Assembly (NCBI RefSeq): GCF_014697075.1 | Contig: NZ_JACJRE010000011.1 | Span: 1-64,000, forward strand | DNA: 64,000 nt | DNA from: Tolypothrix sp. FACHB-123 | GTDB taxonomy: Bacteria; Cyanobacteriota; Cyanobacteriia; Cyanobacteriales; Nostocaceae | Direction of reading: 5' to 3' | Part shown: positions 25,726 to 36,661 of the stretch, in pieces | How the letters are laid out: each line of letters begins with the position of its first letter | Position numbering within the stretch: the first letter of the stretch is position 1 | Position numbers and translations under genes: made by a program | Notes under the pieces: generated by a model | Databases searched by the model: none | Seen by the model: only the letters and a program-made list of their open reading frames with translations | Told to the model about the DNA's origin: nothing

Positions 25726-27876
25726 ATGCCGAATTTTTTATTAGAAGTTGGTACAGAAGAACTACCCGCAGGCTTTCTCGGTGGGGCGTTGGCACAATGG
25801 CGATCGCTAATTCCCCAAAGTCTGTCTACAAATAGCCTCACTAGCGATGCGGTGGAAGTTTACGGTACTCCCCGACGATTGGCGGTATTAATCAAAGATT
25901 TACCTTCCCAGCAACCAGACAGGGAAGAGGAAATTAAAGGCCCTCCCGCCCAAGCTGCTTTTAAAGATGGACAACCCACACCCGCAGCTTTGGGTTTTGC
26001 GAAAAAGCAAGGTGTGGAAATCGCGGCGCTGCAAATTCGCCCTACAGATAAAGGGGATTTTGTCTTTGTCAACAAAAGTATTCCTGGTCGTCCGGTAGCG
26101 GAAATCTTAACAGAACTGGTTCCCCAATGGATTTTGGGGTTAGAAGGTAAGCGATTAATGCGCTGGGGTGATGGGGATGTGCGATTTTCGCGCCCGATTC
26201 GCTGGCTGGTGGCGTTGTTGGATGCGGCGGTATTGCCGATTGAATTGGTGAATGCTTCTAAGGTGGTGAAGAGCGATCGCATTTCTCGGGGTCATCGTGT
26301 CTTACATCCGGAAACGGTCACAATTTCCCAAGCTACAGATTATGTTACCACGCTTCGCTTGGCTTCTGTGGTAGTTAATGCCGAGGAACGCGCGAAAACA
26401 ATTCAAGAACAAGTGCAAGTATCAGCCGCTAATTTAAGTGGAACTACGGAAATTTACCCGGATTTATTAGCAGAAGTTACAAATTTAGTCGAGTATCCCT
26501 CAACAGTTGTGGGTAACTTTGAAGCCGAATTTTTGAACTTACCTACTGAGGTGATTACCACTGTCATGGTAAGTCACCAGCGTTATTTCCCGGTTTTCCA
26601 GGATGAAAAGCAGCAAGCATTATTACCTAACTTCATCACAATTTCTAACGGCGATCCCGGCAAAGCCGATATTATTGCGGTAGGTAATGAAAGGGTAATC
26701 AGAGCGAGACTGGCAGATGGGCAATTTTTCTACAAAACTGATTTAGCCAAGCCCTTAGAAAGCTTTTTACCACAGTTAGAAAAAGTCACTTTTCAAGAAG
26801 ATTTAGGTTCCCTACGCCTGAAGGTAGAACGCATCGTTAAAATCGCCGCCCAAATCGCCAGCCAGCTACAATTACCAGAAAATCAAAGCCAGCATATCCA
26901 AAGAGCCGCCTTGCTCTGTAAAGCTGACCTAGTAACCCAAATGGTCTATGAATTCCCCGAATTACAGGGAGTAATGGGCGAACAGTATGCTTTAGCTAGT
27001 GGAGAAACGCCAGAAGTTGCCAAAGCGATTTTTGAGCATTATTTACCCAGGGGAGCCGATGATATTTTACCTGCAACTCTTACCGGGCAAATTGTCGGTT
27101 TAGCCGATAGATTAGATACTTTAGTCAGTATTTTTGGCTTAGGTTTAATTCCTAGCGGTTCCTCCGATCCCTTTGCTTTACGGCGGGCAGCAAATGCGGT
27201 AATTAATATTACCTGGTCGGCAAATTTAGGGATTAATTTAGCTGATTTACTAGAGCAAATCACCGCAGATTTTGTTGCCAAATATAACAAAGATAAAACT
27301 CAATTAATCGCCAATCTGCGAGAATTTTTCTTACAGCGTATCCGTACCTTATTGCAAGAAGAAAAACAGATTGATTACGACTTAGTCAATGCAGTTTTAG
27401 GCGAGAATGACCCCGAATATACCGAACGGGCGCTACAGGATTTATTAGATGTACGCGATCGCGCCTTATACCTGCAACAAATTCGTCGTGATGGTACTTT
27501 AGATACCATCTATGAAACTGTTAACCGTTCCACACGTTTAGCAGCACAAGGCGATTTAGATACAGAACAATTAGACCCCACAACCTTAGTGCGTGAGGAA
27601 CTCTTTCAAAAGTCTTCCGAAGCAGCTTTTTACAAAGCCTTAGTCGAATTAGTGCCGCAAACACAAGCCGCCGAGCGATCGCGCAATTATCAACTGTTAG
27701 TCACCGCGTTAGGGAAAATTGCTCCTACTGTGAGTAGCTTTTTTGATGGTGCAGATAGTGTTTTAGTGATGGATTCCGATCCAGCGATTAAGCGCAATCG
27801 GTTAAATTTGTTAGGACTTCTTCGCAATCACGCCCGTGTTTTAGCTGACTTTGGTGCGATCGTCAAAAATTTGTAG
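25726..27876 (+). CDS. glyS: glycyl-tRNA synthetase beta subunit
   Basis: The 716-residue product begins [19 protein letters not shown], the standard opening of bacterial GlyS, and contains [32 protein letters not shown], the HD-like segment AYRVCHE-like region [46 protein letters not shown] (seen in pieces over residues 440-490) and a C-terminal DALR-type domain. It forms an alpha2beta2 enzyme with GlyQ, which charges tRNA-Gly. glyQ is not in the window, which is normal in cyanobacteria, where the two are often separate. Length matches the family. The gene is not close to others. Confidence 0.95.
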   Translation: MPNFLLEVGTEELPAGFLGGALAQWRSLIPQSLSTNSLTSDAVEVYGTPRRLAVLIKDLPSQQPDREEEIKGPPAQAAFKDGQPTPAALGFAKKQGVEIAALQIRPTDKGDFVFVNKSIPGRPVAEILTELVPQWILGLEGKRLMRWGDGDVRFSRPIRWLVALLDAAVLPIELVNASKVVKSDRISRGHRVLHPETVTISQATDYVTTLRLASVVVNAEERAKTIQEQVQVSAANLSGTTEIYPDLLAEVTNLVEYPSTVVGNFEAEFLNLPTEVITTVMVSHQRYFPVFQDEKQQALLPNFITISNGDPGKADIIAVGNERVIRARLADGQFFYKTDLAKPLESFLPQLEKVTFQEDLGSLRLKVERIVKIAAQIASQLQLPENQSQHIQRAALLCKADLVTQMVYEFPELQGVMGEQYALASGETPEVAKAIFEHYLPRGADDILPATLTGQIVGLADRLDTLVSIFGLGLIPSGSSDPFALRRAANAVINITWSANLGINLADLLEQITADFVAKYNKDKTQLIANLREFFLQRIRTLLQEEKQIDYDLVNAVLGENDPEYTERALQDLLDVRDRALYLQQIRRDGTLDTIYETVNRSTRLAAQGDLDTEQLDPTTLVREELFQKSSEAAFYKALVELVPQTQAAERSRNYQLLVTALGKIAPTVSSFFDGADSVLVMDSDPAIKRNRLNLLGLLRNHARVLADFGAIVKNL

Positions 27877-27964
27877 CCAAAATGTACAAAAACTAGGTGT
27901 AATTTTTGCTCAGAAACGCTACCATTATTAATGCTTAACCAGGGAACGGTGCTATACACAATCT

Positions 27965-29338
27965 ATGCCTAGAGCCTCTATCATTGGATTAGGAAAATCC
28001 GGGATTGCTGCGGCGAGATTGTTGCAAAGGGAAGGCTGGGAGGTGGAGCTAAGCGATCGCAACACCTCCGAAACCCTCCTTAAACAACAACAAGAACTTG
28101 CTACAGAAAACATCACAGTAAAACTAGGGCATTCCCTAGAATTAAATGATGTCGATTTACCGCAATTAATAGTTGTTAGTCCTGGTGTCCCCTGGGATAT
28201 TCCGGTATTAATCAAAGCCAGAGAATTAAGTATTGAAACTATTGGGGAAATGGAACTGGCTTGGCGATATTTGCAAACTAAACCTTGGGTAGGTATTACT
28301 GGTACAAATGGGAAAACTACCACCACAGCTTTAATCGCCGCCATTTTTCAAGCTGCTGGCTTAGATGCGCCTGCCTGCGGTAACATTGGCTACGCTGCTT
28401 GTGAAGTAGCTTTAGCAGAAAAATTACCAGATTGGGTGATTGGCGAAATTAGCAGTTATCAAATTGAATCTTCCATTACCCTAGCGCCCCGCATTGGCGT
28501 CTGGACAACATTCACCCCAGATCACCTCAGCCGTCACAAAACTTTAGAAAATTACTACAACATCAAAGCCAAACTATTGCAGAATTCGCAATTGCAAGTA
28601 TTTAATGGCGATGATGCCTACTTAAACAAAGTCGGCTTAAGTCAATGGCCTGATGCCTATTGGACAAGCGTTAAAGGTAAAGAACACCTCATCAGCGATA
28701 AAGGCTTTTATATAGAAGATGGCTGGGTATACGAGAAATTAACCGCCACCGCCACACCCCAACCAATTGTAGAAGTCTCAGCTTTGCGGATGGTAGGAGA
28801 ACATAACCAGCAAAATCTCCTCATGGCTGTTGCAACTGCGCGGTTAGGAGGAATCGAAATTGAGGCAATTTCTCGCGCTATTCGTGAATTTCCTGGCGTT
28901 CCCCATCGCTTAGAACATATCTGCACTTGGGAAGGAATTGATTTTATTAACGACAGCAAAGCCACCAACTACGACGCCGCAGAAGTGGGTTTAGCATCTG
29001 TGCAAAGTCCCGCAATTTTGATTGCTGGTGGTGAAGCCAAAGCCGGCGATGATACAGGCTGGTTAGCCAAAATCCAAGCCCAAGCCGCCGCCGTATTATT
29101 AATAGGTAACGCCGCCCCAGCCTTTGCTCAAAGGTTGCAAGAGGTGGGTTATGATAATTACGAAATTGTCGAAACAATGGAAAATGCCGTCCCCAAATCG
29201 GCAGAATTAGCGCAGAAATATCAAGCTTCGGTAGTTTTACTCTCTCCCGCTTGTGCTAGTTTTGACCAATATCCCAACTTTGAAGTACGCGGCGAACATT
29301 TCCGTCAGCTTTGTTTAGATTGGGTAGTTAATCGTTAG
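27965..29338 (+). CDS. murD: UDP-N-acetylmuramoylalanine--D-glutamate ligase
   Basis: The 457-residue product has an N-terminal Rossmann-like domain ([17 protein letters not shown]), the Mur ligase P-loop [19 protein letters not shown] at about residues 113-131, [21 protein letters not shown], and [12 protein letters not shown] in the C-terminal region. MurD adds D-glutamate to UDP-MurNAc-L-Ala in peptidoglycan synthesis in the cytoplasm. Length is as expected. It is 88 bases after glyS on the same strand; the two may share a transcript. murF lies elsewhere in this window (48499). Confidence 0.95.
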   Translation: MPRASIIGLGKSGIAAARLLQREGWEVELSDRNTSETLLKQQQELATENITVKLGHSLELNDVDLPQLIVVSPGVPWDIPVLIKARELSIETIGEMELAWRYLQTKPWVGITGTNGKTTTTALIAAIFQAAGLDAPACGNIGYAACEVALAEKLPDWVIGEISSYQIESSITLAPRIGVWTTFTPDHLSRHKTLENYYNIKAKLLQNSQLQVFNGDDAYLNKVGLSQWPDAYWTSVKGKEHLISDKGFYIEDGWVYEKLTATATPQPIVEVSALRMVGEHNQQNLLMAVATARLGGIEIEAISRAIREFPGVPHRLEHICTWEGIDFINDSKATNYDAAEVGLASVQSPAILIAGGEAKAGDDTGWLAKIQAQAAAVLLIGNAAPAFAQRLQEVGYDNYEIVETMENAVPKSAELAQKYQASVVLLSPACASFDQYPNFEVRGEHFRQLCLDWVVNR

Positions 29339-29411
29339 AGCCGGGTGAACTTGCCCCGACAATTTGGTATAAATTATCATTTTGTATCGTGTGAAAATGC
29401 GATCGCCTAGA

Positions 29412-30056
29412 GAATCAATCCATCCCACCGCCTAACAATACAATTGTAGGGGCATGGCAATGCCATGCCCCCATCCGCATCCATAATGAACGCGAAATAC
29501 CCTATATCTGGCATCACAACGCAAAAATTGCCTAATTATTACCTAAAATTGCCTAGACTTGTCGTAAACATCGCATCCACAAACAATATCATCCCACCGC
29601 CCGACAATATGATTGTAGGGGCATGGCAATGCCATGCCCCCCATCCGCATCCATAATGAACGCGAAATACCCTATATTTGGCATCACAACGCAAAAACTG
29701 CCTAATTATTCCCTGAAATTGGGTAGATTTGTCGTCAACATTGCATCCGCAAACAATATCATTCCATCACATACATAATTGACACCAAATACCCTGTATC
29801 TGGTATCACAATGCGAAATTGCCTAATTATTGCCTGAAATTGGGTAGACGCGGGGGGCATGGCATTGCCATGCCCCTACATCCATAATTGACGCGAAATA
29901 CCCTATATCTGGCATCACAACGCAAAAATTGCCTAATTATTACCTGAAATTGCGTAGATTTGTCGTAAACATCGCATCCGCAAACAATATCATCCCACCG
30001 CCCGCATCCATAATTAACGCGCAATACCCTGTATCTGACATCACAACGCAAAAATT
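29412..30056. repeat. five degenerate tandem copies of a 110-180 bp unit
   Basis: Each copy contains CATAAT(G/T)(A/G)ACGCGAAATACCC, ATATCTGGCATCACAACGC and AAAATTGCCTAATTATT, then TTGTCGTAAACATCGCATCC and GCAAACAATATCAT. Some copies add GTAGGGGCATGGC...TGCCATGCCCC. Copies begin near 29412, 29591, 29760, 29880 and 29990. Identity between copies is high enough to suggest recent tandem duplication. Confidence 0.75.
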
Positions 30057-30309
30057 ACATAAGTACTCGCCCACCAAAGATATATATGAAAAAAGCGAGG
30101 AAAAACACCCATGAGCAGACAATATATTTTGCATTTGTTGCCAAAACTGAAACCAGCCTCAGCCAATATTCACCCAAGCTTTAAACTAAATCCCATCTAG
30201 CTCAGTATATATTCTGAAAAGAACTTAATAATCCCAATTATCCCCAATCCAGACACAGATTCACACCCAAACGCCTGGATAACTTGTCTACCTCCCGATT
30301 ACAAATACG

Positions 30310-30371
30310 GTAGGGGCGGGTTTACAGATATCCTTGCTGATTAACGATGATCCGAATAAACCCGCCCCTAC
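30310..30371. repeat. GTAGGGGCGGGTTTA inverted repeat
   Basis: A perfect 15-bp pair: GTAGGGGCGGGTTTA at 30310-30324 and TAAACCCGCCCCTAC at 30357-30371, about 32 bases apart. This sequence is a familiar dispersed palindrome in filamentous cyanobacteria. It lies just before the TPR-CHAT gene. Confidence 0.7.
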
Positions 30372-30404
30372 AAATTACGAATGACAAATGACAAATGACA
30401 AATT

Positions 30405-33400
30405 ATGCTTAAGCTTTACACTTTAACCTGCTTGCTGAGTGTGGTTTTATTATCCGAGTCAGTGGGAGCAAACGCCACATTTAAACAGACGCAAATAGCC
30501 CAACAGCCAGCCACAATACAGCAAGATGCAAACCGCGACGCAGCACAAAAAGCCTTTGATGAAGGGATGGCACTTTACGAACAAGGTACAGCAGAATCAC
30601 GGAGACAGGCGATAGAAAAATGGCAACAAGCGCTGATATTGTGGCGTAAAGCCGGGGATAAAAAAGGGGAAGCTGTTACATTTCTTGGGATTGGCAGAGT
30701 TTACGACGATTTAGGGGAAAAGCAGAAGGCATTGGAATATTACAACAATGCACTCCCACTGTGGCGGGCGGTGGGCAACAGGGGTGGGGAAGCTACTACC
30801 TTAAATAATATCGGGGGAGTTTACTCCGCATTAGGGGAACAGCAGAAAGCATTGGAATTTTACAACAATGCACTCCCACTGATTCGGGCAGTGGGCGACA
30901 GGGGTGGGGAAGCTACTACCTTGGTTAGTATTGGCGCAGTTTACAACGCATTAGGGGAACAGCAGAAAGCATTGGAATATTACAACAATGCACTCCCACT
31001 GATTCGGGCGGTGGGCGACAGGGGTGGGGAAGCTATCACCCTCAATAATATCGGCGCAGTTTACAACGCATTAGGGGAAAACCAGAAAGCATTGGAATAT
31101 TACAACAATGCACTCCCACTGATTCGGGCGGTGGGCGACAGGGGTGGGGAAGCTATCACCCTCAATAATATCGGCGCAGTTTACAACGCATTAGGGGAAA
31201 ACCAGAAAGCATTGGAATATTACAACAATGCACTCCCACTGATTCGGGCGGTGGGCGACAGGGGTGGGGAAGCTATCACCCTCAATAATATCGGCGCAGT
31301 TTACAACGAATTAGGGGAAAGCCAGAAAGCATTGGAATATTACAACAATGCACTCCCTCTGAGGCGGGCGGTGGGCGACAGGGGTGGGGAAGCTTCTACC
31401 CTGAATAATATCGGGGGAGTTTACAACGAATTAGGGGAAAGCCAGAAAGCATTGGAATATTACAACAATGCACTCCCACTGATTCGGGCGGTGGGCGACA
31501 GGGGTGGGGAAGCTTCTACTTTGAATAATCTCGGGCTAGTTTACTCCGCATTAGGGGAAAACCAGAAAGCATTGGAATTTTATAACAATGCACTCCCACT
31601 GTGGCGGGCGGTGGGCGACAGGGGTGGGGAAGCTACTACTTTGAATAATATCGGGCTAGTTTACTCCGCATTAGGGGAAAACCAGAAAGCATTGGAATTT
31701 TATAACAATGCACTCCCACTGCTGCGTGCAGTGGGCGACAGGGGTAACGAAGCTAATCTCCTTGGTAATATCGCCTACGTAGAACGCAGTCGCGGAAATC
31801 TCCAAGCAGCCCGCACCAACGTAGAAGCCGCTATCAAAATTATCGAACAATTACGCACCAAAATTGACAGCAAAGATCTTCGCACATCTTACTTCGCCAC
31901 CCAGCAAGGTGTTTACAAATTCTACATCGACTTGCTGATGGAACTGCACAAAAAATCCCCATCACAAGGATACGCTGCATTAGCTCTACACTACAGCGAA
32001 CGCTCCCGCGCCCGCAGCCTCATCGAATTATTAAACGAAGCCAACGCCAAAATTCTCAAAGGCGCAAACCCAGAATTATTAGCACAAGAACAAGATTTAC
32101 GTCAGCAAATTGATGCTAAAGATACCCTGCGCATAAATTTACAAAGTTCAGCCAATAAAAACGATCCCATCACCAAAGCAGCAATTCAAAAACTGACTAC
32201 AGAAATAGAAAATCTCCTCAACCAATACCAAGAAATCCAAGCAAAAATTCGTACTTCTAACCCAGCATACGCGAAGTTAAAAAACCCAGATCCAGACAAA
32301 GACATTCTCAAATTACCGCAAATTCAACAACAACTAGATCAAGACACCTTACTTTTACAATATTCCTTAGGAGAAGAGCGCAGCTTTTTGTGGGTGGTAA
32401 GTTCAAATTCCCTCGATACTTACGAACTTCCTAAACAACAAGATATCGAAAAAAGCGCCATCAATTTATTTTGTTTAATTAGTCAAAACAGTTCTAAACC
32501 ACCTTCTGCAACTGATAACGAAAATCCTTGCACTAATCTCAAAACGCCGCAGATTAATGTCGCTGCTAAAGAACTCACGCAATTAATTCTCTCACCCGCA
32601 AAAGATAAACTCGGTAAAAAACGCTTAGTGATTGTCGCTGATGGTGCTTTACAATATATTCCCTTTGCAGCGTTGACTGATTTAAATGCTCCCCAAAGTT
32701 CCACACCGCCTAAAGCCGAACCAGAAAAACCAAAGGAAGTTGAATGTTCTAATGCTGGTGGTATTCGTATTTGTTCGCAAGTTAAACCGCAGAATTGGAA
32801 TTATCAACCGCTAGTAGTCAACCATGAAATTGTTAGTCTACCTTCGGCATCAAGCATAGCCTTTCAACGTCAACAACTCGCTAACCGTCAACCTGCATCT
32901 AAAGCTTTAGCTATCCTCGCAGACCCAGTATACAGCGTTGACGATCCGCGATTAAAAGCCACATCAACAAAATCAACAAAATCAGACAAATCTCAATCAA
33001 ATTTAGAATTAGAACTCGAACGTTCCGCCTTAGAACGTTCCGCTAGAAGTTTAAACCGCAATGGTTGGCAAAGGCTCGTCAATACCGCCACGGAAGCTAA
33101 GGAAATTTTAAAATTCATCCCAGCCGGAAGCAGTTTAGAAGCTTTAAATTTTGATGCTAACTACAATTGGGCAACAAGTAAAGCTTTAAATCAATTCCGT
33201 ATTTTACATTTTGCTACTCACGGTTTTGTCAATCAAGACCAACCAGCCTTATCAGGCATTGTACTGTCTTTAGTTAATCAACAAGGTCAAGCCATTAGCG
33301 GTTACTTGCGGTTAGCAGATTTGTTTAACCAAGATTACCCCGCAGAGTTGATTGTCTTGAGTGCTTGCGAAACTGGGTTAGGTAAAAATATTAATGGTGA

Positions 33401-33638
33401 GGGATTAGTAGGCTTGACACGGGGCTTAATGTATGCAGGTGCGGCAAGGGTAGCGGTATCGCTGTGGCAAGTTAGCGATCGCGGTACGTCAATATTAATG
33501 CAGGAGTTTTATAAGCAGATGTTACAGCAAAATAAAAAACCTGCGGAAGCCTTACGTGCAGCACAGTTGAAGTTATGGCAAGAGGGGAGAAGTCCCTATG
33601 AATGGGCGGCGTTTACGTTGCAGGGGGAATGGCGGTAG
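30405..33638 (+). CDS. TPR-CHAT protein with signal peptide
   Basis: The 1077-residue product starts with a signal-like stretch (LKLYTLTCLLSVVLLSESVG). About ten 40-residue tetratricopeptide units follow (residues 75-460), with the pattern YNNALPLIRAVGDRGGEA and LNNIGAVYNALGENQKALE. A linker leads to a C-terminal CHAT caspase-like peptidase domain (about residues 690-1077) with its putative catalytic dyad: His939 in HFATHGF and Cys988 in LSACETG. The domain is typical of cyanobacterial CHAT proteins; whether it is active or exported is not known. Adjacent TPR units are identical at the DNA level in places. Heptamer repeats (GACAAAT) run up to the ATG, which has no visible ribosome site. Confidence 0.9.
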   Translation: MLKLYTLTCLLSVVLLSESVGANATFKQTQIAQQPATIQQDANRDAAQKAFDEGMALYEQGTAESRRQAIEKWQQALILWRKAGDKKGEAVTFLGIGRVYDDLGEKQKALEYYNNALPLWRAVGNRGGEATTLNNIGGVYSALGEQQKALEFYNNALPLIRAVGDRGGEATTLVSIGAVYNALGEQQKALEYYNNALPLIRAVGDRGGEAITLNNIGAVYNALGENQKALEYYNNALPLIRAVGDRGGEAITLNNIGAVYNALGENQKALEYYNNALPLIRAVGDRGGEAITLNNIGAVYNELGESQKALEYYNNALPLRRAVGDRGGEASTLNNIGGVYNELGESQKALEYYNNALPLIRAVGDRGGEASTLNNLGLVYSALGENQKALEFYNNALPLWRAVGDRGGEATTLNNIGLVYSALGENQKALEFYNNALPLLRAVGDRGNEANLLGNIAYVERSRGNLQAARTNVEAAIKIIEQLRTKIDSKDLRTSYFATQQGVYKFYIDLLMELHKKSPSQGYAALALHYSERSRARSLIELLNEANAKILKGANPELLAQEQDLRQQIDAKDTLRINLQSSANKNDPITKAAIQKLTTEIENLLNQYQEIQAKIRTSNPAYAKLKNPDPDKDILKLPQIQQQLDQDTLLLQYSLGEERSFLWVVSSNSLDTYELPKQQDIEKSAINLFCLISQNSSKPPSATDNENPCTNLKTPQINVAAKELTQLILSPAKDKLGKKRLVIVADGALQYIPFAALTDLNAPQSSTPPKAEPEKPKEVECSNAGGIRICSQVKPQNWNYQPLVVNHEIVSLPSASSIAFQRQQLANRQPASKALAILADPVYSVDDPRLKATSTKSTKSDKSQSNLELELERSALERSARSLNRNGWQRLVNTATEAKEILKFIPAGSSLEALNFDANYNWATSKALNQFRILHFATHGFVNQDQPALSGIVLSLVNQQGQAISGYLRLADLFNQDYPAELIVLSACETGLGKNINGEGLVGLTRGLMYAGAARVAVSLWQVSDRGTSILMQEFYKQMLQQNKKPAEALRAAQLKLWQEGRSPYEWAAFTLQGEWR

Positions 33639-34018
33639 CGCCTCGACTCCGCTCGGCGACTGGGGGACAAGGGGGACAAATGAAAATTGTACAGACAAGG
33701 GTTCATCGCGTCTCTAACAAATGACAATTGACACAACTTCTACCCCCTGAGTAGGTAGGAGCGATCGCAATTTTTTGGTAAATCGAATAATATACTCAAC
33801 CAAAAATAAATTATCTGGCAGCCTCTTTGTAGTCCACAATTTTAATAGACCACAAAGGCAAGAAGAACTCATAAGCTAATACGCATCTAAATTGCATAAC
33901 TACAAATAAGGACAATCAACCATCAACCGTCAACCATCAACAGCCCTCACAATGGATTGTGCAACTTAAAAGCAGATTAGCTTAAAGCCAACTTTTGCAA
34001 TCAAAGCAAGCGTATGTA
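33639..34018. other. intergenic region with an STRR element
   Basis: About 380 bases. A hairpin-rich piece follows the CHAT gene (GCCTCGACTCCGCTCGGCGA), and an STRR element lies at 33873-33981. The rest shows nothing recognisable. Confidence 0.4.
33873..33981. repeat. STRR element, copy 3, with both conserved flanks
   Basis: GCTAATACGCATCTAAATTG, then AACCATC/AACCGTC heptamers, then CCTCACAATGGATTGTGCAA and CTTAAAAGCAGATTAGCT. Same order as the copy at 25565-25656. It ends about 37 bases before the permease start codon. Confidence 0.7.
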
Positions 34019-35965
34019 ATGGCTAAACCAATGGTTTCCCGAAAAAAACTCCGCAAACGGTTCATGCGCTGGTTGTTGGAAGAAAACAGAAGACAGAAGC
34101 CAGGGCCCTACCGCAAGGAAGAACCACATCATCAGCATCCCTGGTGGCAAGTTATGTGCTTGACTGGTGTGGATTATTTTTCGACTCTGGGCTATCAACC
34201 AGGAATTGCGGCATTAGCAGCAGGTGCGCTTTCGCCTATAGCAACGCTGGTTTTAGTTTTGCTGACATTGTTTGGGGCTTTGCCTATCTACCGCCGCATT
34301 GCTGGCAAAAGCCCGCATGGTGAAGGCTCAATTGCCATCCTGGAACACTTGCTGTCTTGGTGGCAAGGTAAAATTCTCGTGCTGTGTTTACTCGGTTTTG
34401 TCGCTACAGACTTTATTATCACCATTACCCTATCGGCTGCTGATGCTACAGCCCATATTATTGAAAATCCCCTAACACCACATATACTGCACAGTCAGGC
34501 GATCGCTATTACGTTAGTGTTAATTGCATTATTAGGGGCAGTTTTTCTTCGGGGTTTCCAAGAAGCAATTGGTATTGCAGTATTTTTGGTAGCCGCTTAT
34601 CTGCTATTAAATTTAATTGTGATTGGCGTTGGTGGATATCAAATTCTCATTAATCCTAGCGCGATCGCTAATTGGCAAACTGCACTATTCGCCCAAAATT
34701 CTAACCCCTTATTAATGCTCGGTGCTGCTATGTTGTTATTCCCTCGTCTAGCACTGGGATTATCCGGCTTTGAAACTGGGGTAACTGTCATGCCCCTTGT
34801 CCAAGGTAGCAGCAGCGATACTCCAGAATACCCCAGAGGACGGATTCGCAATACGCGCAAGTTACTGACATCTGCGGCTTTAATTATGAGCTTCTTTTTG
34901 CTCACCAGCAGCTTGATTACTACTGTACTTATTCCGGCCGCAGAATTTGCTTCTGGTGGTAAAGCCAACGGTAGGGCTTTGGCTTACCTAGCACATCAGT
35001 ATTTAGGTAACAGCTTTGGCACAATTTACGATTTAAGTACAATTTCCATTCTCTGGTTTGCCGGAGCCTCAGCAATGGCAGGATTGCTGAATATCGTACC
35101 GCGTTACTTGCCCCGCTATGGCATGGCTCCCGATTGGGCGAGAGTCGCCCGACCTTTAGTCCTAGTCTATATAGCGATCGCTTTTATTGTCACAATTATC
35201 TTTCGGGCAAATGTCGAAGCCCAAGGTGGAGCTTACGCCACTGGCGTACTAGTGTTAATTACCTCCGCTGCCTTTGCTGTTACCTTATCACTCCGTCGTC
35301 AGGGATTGCAAAGAGGAACTTTTATTTCTGCAATTATCACTTTAGTATTTATATATACTACTGTTGTCAATATAATTGAAAGACCAGAAGGGATTAGAAT
35401 TGCTGGTTTCTTCATCGGTACTATCATTATTACTTCCCTAATTTCTCGTGTCTGGCGTTCCACAGAACTGCGTGTAGAGCAGATTGAAATCGACGATCGC
35501 GCCCGCGAATTTATTGCCGAAGAAAGCCAAGGCGCAATCAGGATTATAGCCAATCGCTTGAATGCAGGCGACGTAGCAGAATATGAGGCGAAAGAAAAAG
35601 AGGTACGGGAAGATAACCATATTCCTGCCCCAGATCCCGTCCTGTTTTTGGAAATTATGATATCTGATGCCTCGGAATTTACGGATATAATTAAAGTTAA
35701 AGGTATCCAAGTAGGCGATTATCGCATCCTTCGTGCGGAGAGTGCAGCCGTACCAAATGCGATCGCGGCTTTACTGCTGCATATTCGCGATCAAACAGGT
35801 AAAATTCCCCATGCTTACTTCGGCTGGGCTGAAGGAAACCCCATACAATACTTACTGCGGTTCATTTTGTTTGGCGAAGGTGATATTGCTGTAGTCACCA
35901 GAGAAGTATTGCGTCGCGCGGAAAAGAATCCGCATAAGCGTCCTGGGGTGCATGTGGGAGGATAA
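34019..35965 (+). CDS. APC-superfamily permease with C-terminal cytoplasmic domain
   Basis: From the ATG at 34019 the product has 648 residues. A basic, polar N-terminus ([19 protein letters not shown]) is followed by [21 protein letters not shown], the opening of the first transmembrane helices, with about 12 helices to residue 480. [13 protein letters not shown] and [16 protein letters not shown] resemble the unwound helix regions of amino-acid/polyamine/cation permeases and of KUP-like carriers. The last 160 residues are hydrophilic and probably cytoplasmic ([28 protein letters not shown]). The substrate cannot be read. A TTG 24 bases upstream would be an alternative start. Confidence 0.8.
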   Translation: MAKPMVSRKKLRKRFMRWLLEENRRQKPGPYRKEEPHHQHPWWQVMCLTGVDYFSTLGYQPGIAALAAGALSPIATLVLVLLTLFGALPIYRRIAGKSPHGEGSIAILEHLLSWWQGKILVLCLLGFVATDFIITITLSAADATAHIIENPLTPHILHSQAIAITLVLIALLGAVFLRGFQEAIGIAVFLVAAYLLLNLIVIGVGGYQILINPSAIANWQTALFAQNSNPLLMLGAAMLLFPRLALGLSGFETGVTVMPLVQGSSSDTPEYPRGRIRNTRKLLTSAALIMSFFLLTSSLITTVLIPAAEFASGGKANGRALAYLAHQYLGNSFGTIYDLSTISILWFAGASAMAGLLNIVPRYLPRYGMAPDWARVARPLVLVYIAIAFIVTIIFRANVEAQGGAYATGVLVLITSAAFAVTLSLRRQGLQRGTFISAIITLVFIYTTVVNIIERPEGIRIAGFFIGTIIITSLISRVWRSTELRVEQIEIDDRAREFIAEESQGAIRIIANRLNAGDVAEYEAKEKEVREDNHIPAPDPVLFLEIMISDASEFTDIIKVKGIQVGDYRILRAESAAVPNAIAALLLHIRDQTGKIPHAYFGWAEGNPIQYLLRFILFGEGDIAVVTREVLRRAEKNPHKRPGVHVGG

Positions 35966-36022
35966 GTAGAAAATTCAAAATTCGCGCATTAAGAAATTCT
36001 ATTGTCTATTGACTATGACCTT

Positions 36023-36628
36023 ATGACTTCTATTTTGCCAAAAACCCTGACTTTCGGGGATTTTATCGCCCATTACCAAGAAAATCCTCGTTATGAACTG
36101 GTAGACGGAGAAATAATTGATATGGAACCTACAGGCCCTCATGAAACAGTGAGTGGTAAACTGGCAACACAAATAGGGATACACCTAGTTGCAGAAAAAC
36201 TTCCTTGGTTTATTCCCCGCACTTGTTTAATTTACCCCTTTGCAGATGCAGCTACAGTCCGTCGTCCTGATATCGTAGTTCTCGATGAAACTGTTCTCGC
36301 TCGCGAACCTCTCTGGGAACGAGAACCTGTAATTACATTAGGACGATCGATTAAATTGGTGGTAGAAGTAGTTAGCACCAACTGGGAAACTGACTATGCA
36401 CGCAAAGTTGAAGAATATGCACTTTTAGGGATTCCTGAGTATTGGATTATAGATTATCGCGGATTGGGTGGTATAGCATTTATTGGTAAACCTAAACAAC
36501 CTACTTTTACAGTTTGTCAATTGGTTGAAGATACATATACTCAACAACAATATAGGCTAAATCAACCAATTAATTCACCGCTTTTACCAGGGTTTCATAT
36601 TCGCTTAGATGATATTCTTCCTCGTTAA
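36023..36628 (+). CDS. Uma2-family (DUF820) restriction-endonuclease-like protein
   Basis: Starting at MTSILPKTLTFGDF the product has 201 residues. It shows the Uma2 pattern: YELVDGEIIDMEPTGPHE, then RRPDIVVLDE (PD of the PD-(D/E)xK fold), IKLVVEVVSTNWETDYARKVEEY (E and K of the active site) and GIPEYWIIDY. This family is greatly expanded in cyanobacteria; nuclease activity is suspected but the biological role is unknown. The longer reading begins with a TTG inside a heptamer repeat (TTGTCTATTGACTATGACC), so the internal ATG is preferred. It sits 57 bases after the permease. Confidence 0.85.
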   Translation: MTSILPKTLTFGDFIAHYQENPRYELVDGEIIDMEPTGPHETVSGKLATQIGIHLVAEKLPWFIPRTCLIYPFADAATVRRPDIVVLDETVLAREPLWEREPVITLGRSIKLVVEVVSTNWETDYARKVEEYALLGIPEYWIIDYRGLGGIAFIGKPKQPTFTVCQLVEDTYTQQQYRLNQPINSPLLPGFHIRLDDILPR

Positions 36629-36661
36629 TCTAAAATCCAAAATCTAAAATCCAAAATTGAC

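Larger units (their letters stand above)
29339..30404. other. repeat field between murD and the TPR-CHAT gene
   Basis: More than 1 kb without a gene. It holds five degenerate tandem copies of a long unit (29412-30056) with GGGGCATGGC palindromes, and a GTAGGGGCGGGTTTA palindrome (30310-30371). Open frames in it (29465-30134) are by-products of the repeats. Confidence 0.55.

Noticed and set aside
29465-30134. Several frames of 60-74 codons after murD
   Set aside because: All are products of the tandem repeat field.
30405-33638. TPR-CHAT protein as a type III CRISPR-guided protease (Craspase)
   Set aside because: It has a signal peptide and is almost 30 kb from the CRISPR array, without a cas7-11-like gene; cyanobacteria carry many unrelated TPR-CHAT proteins.
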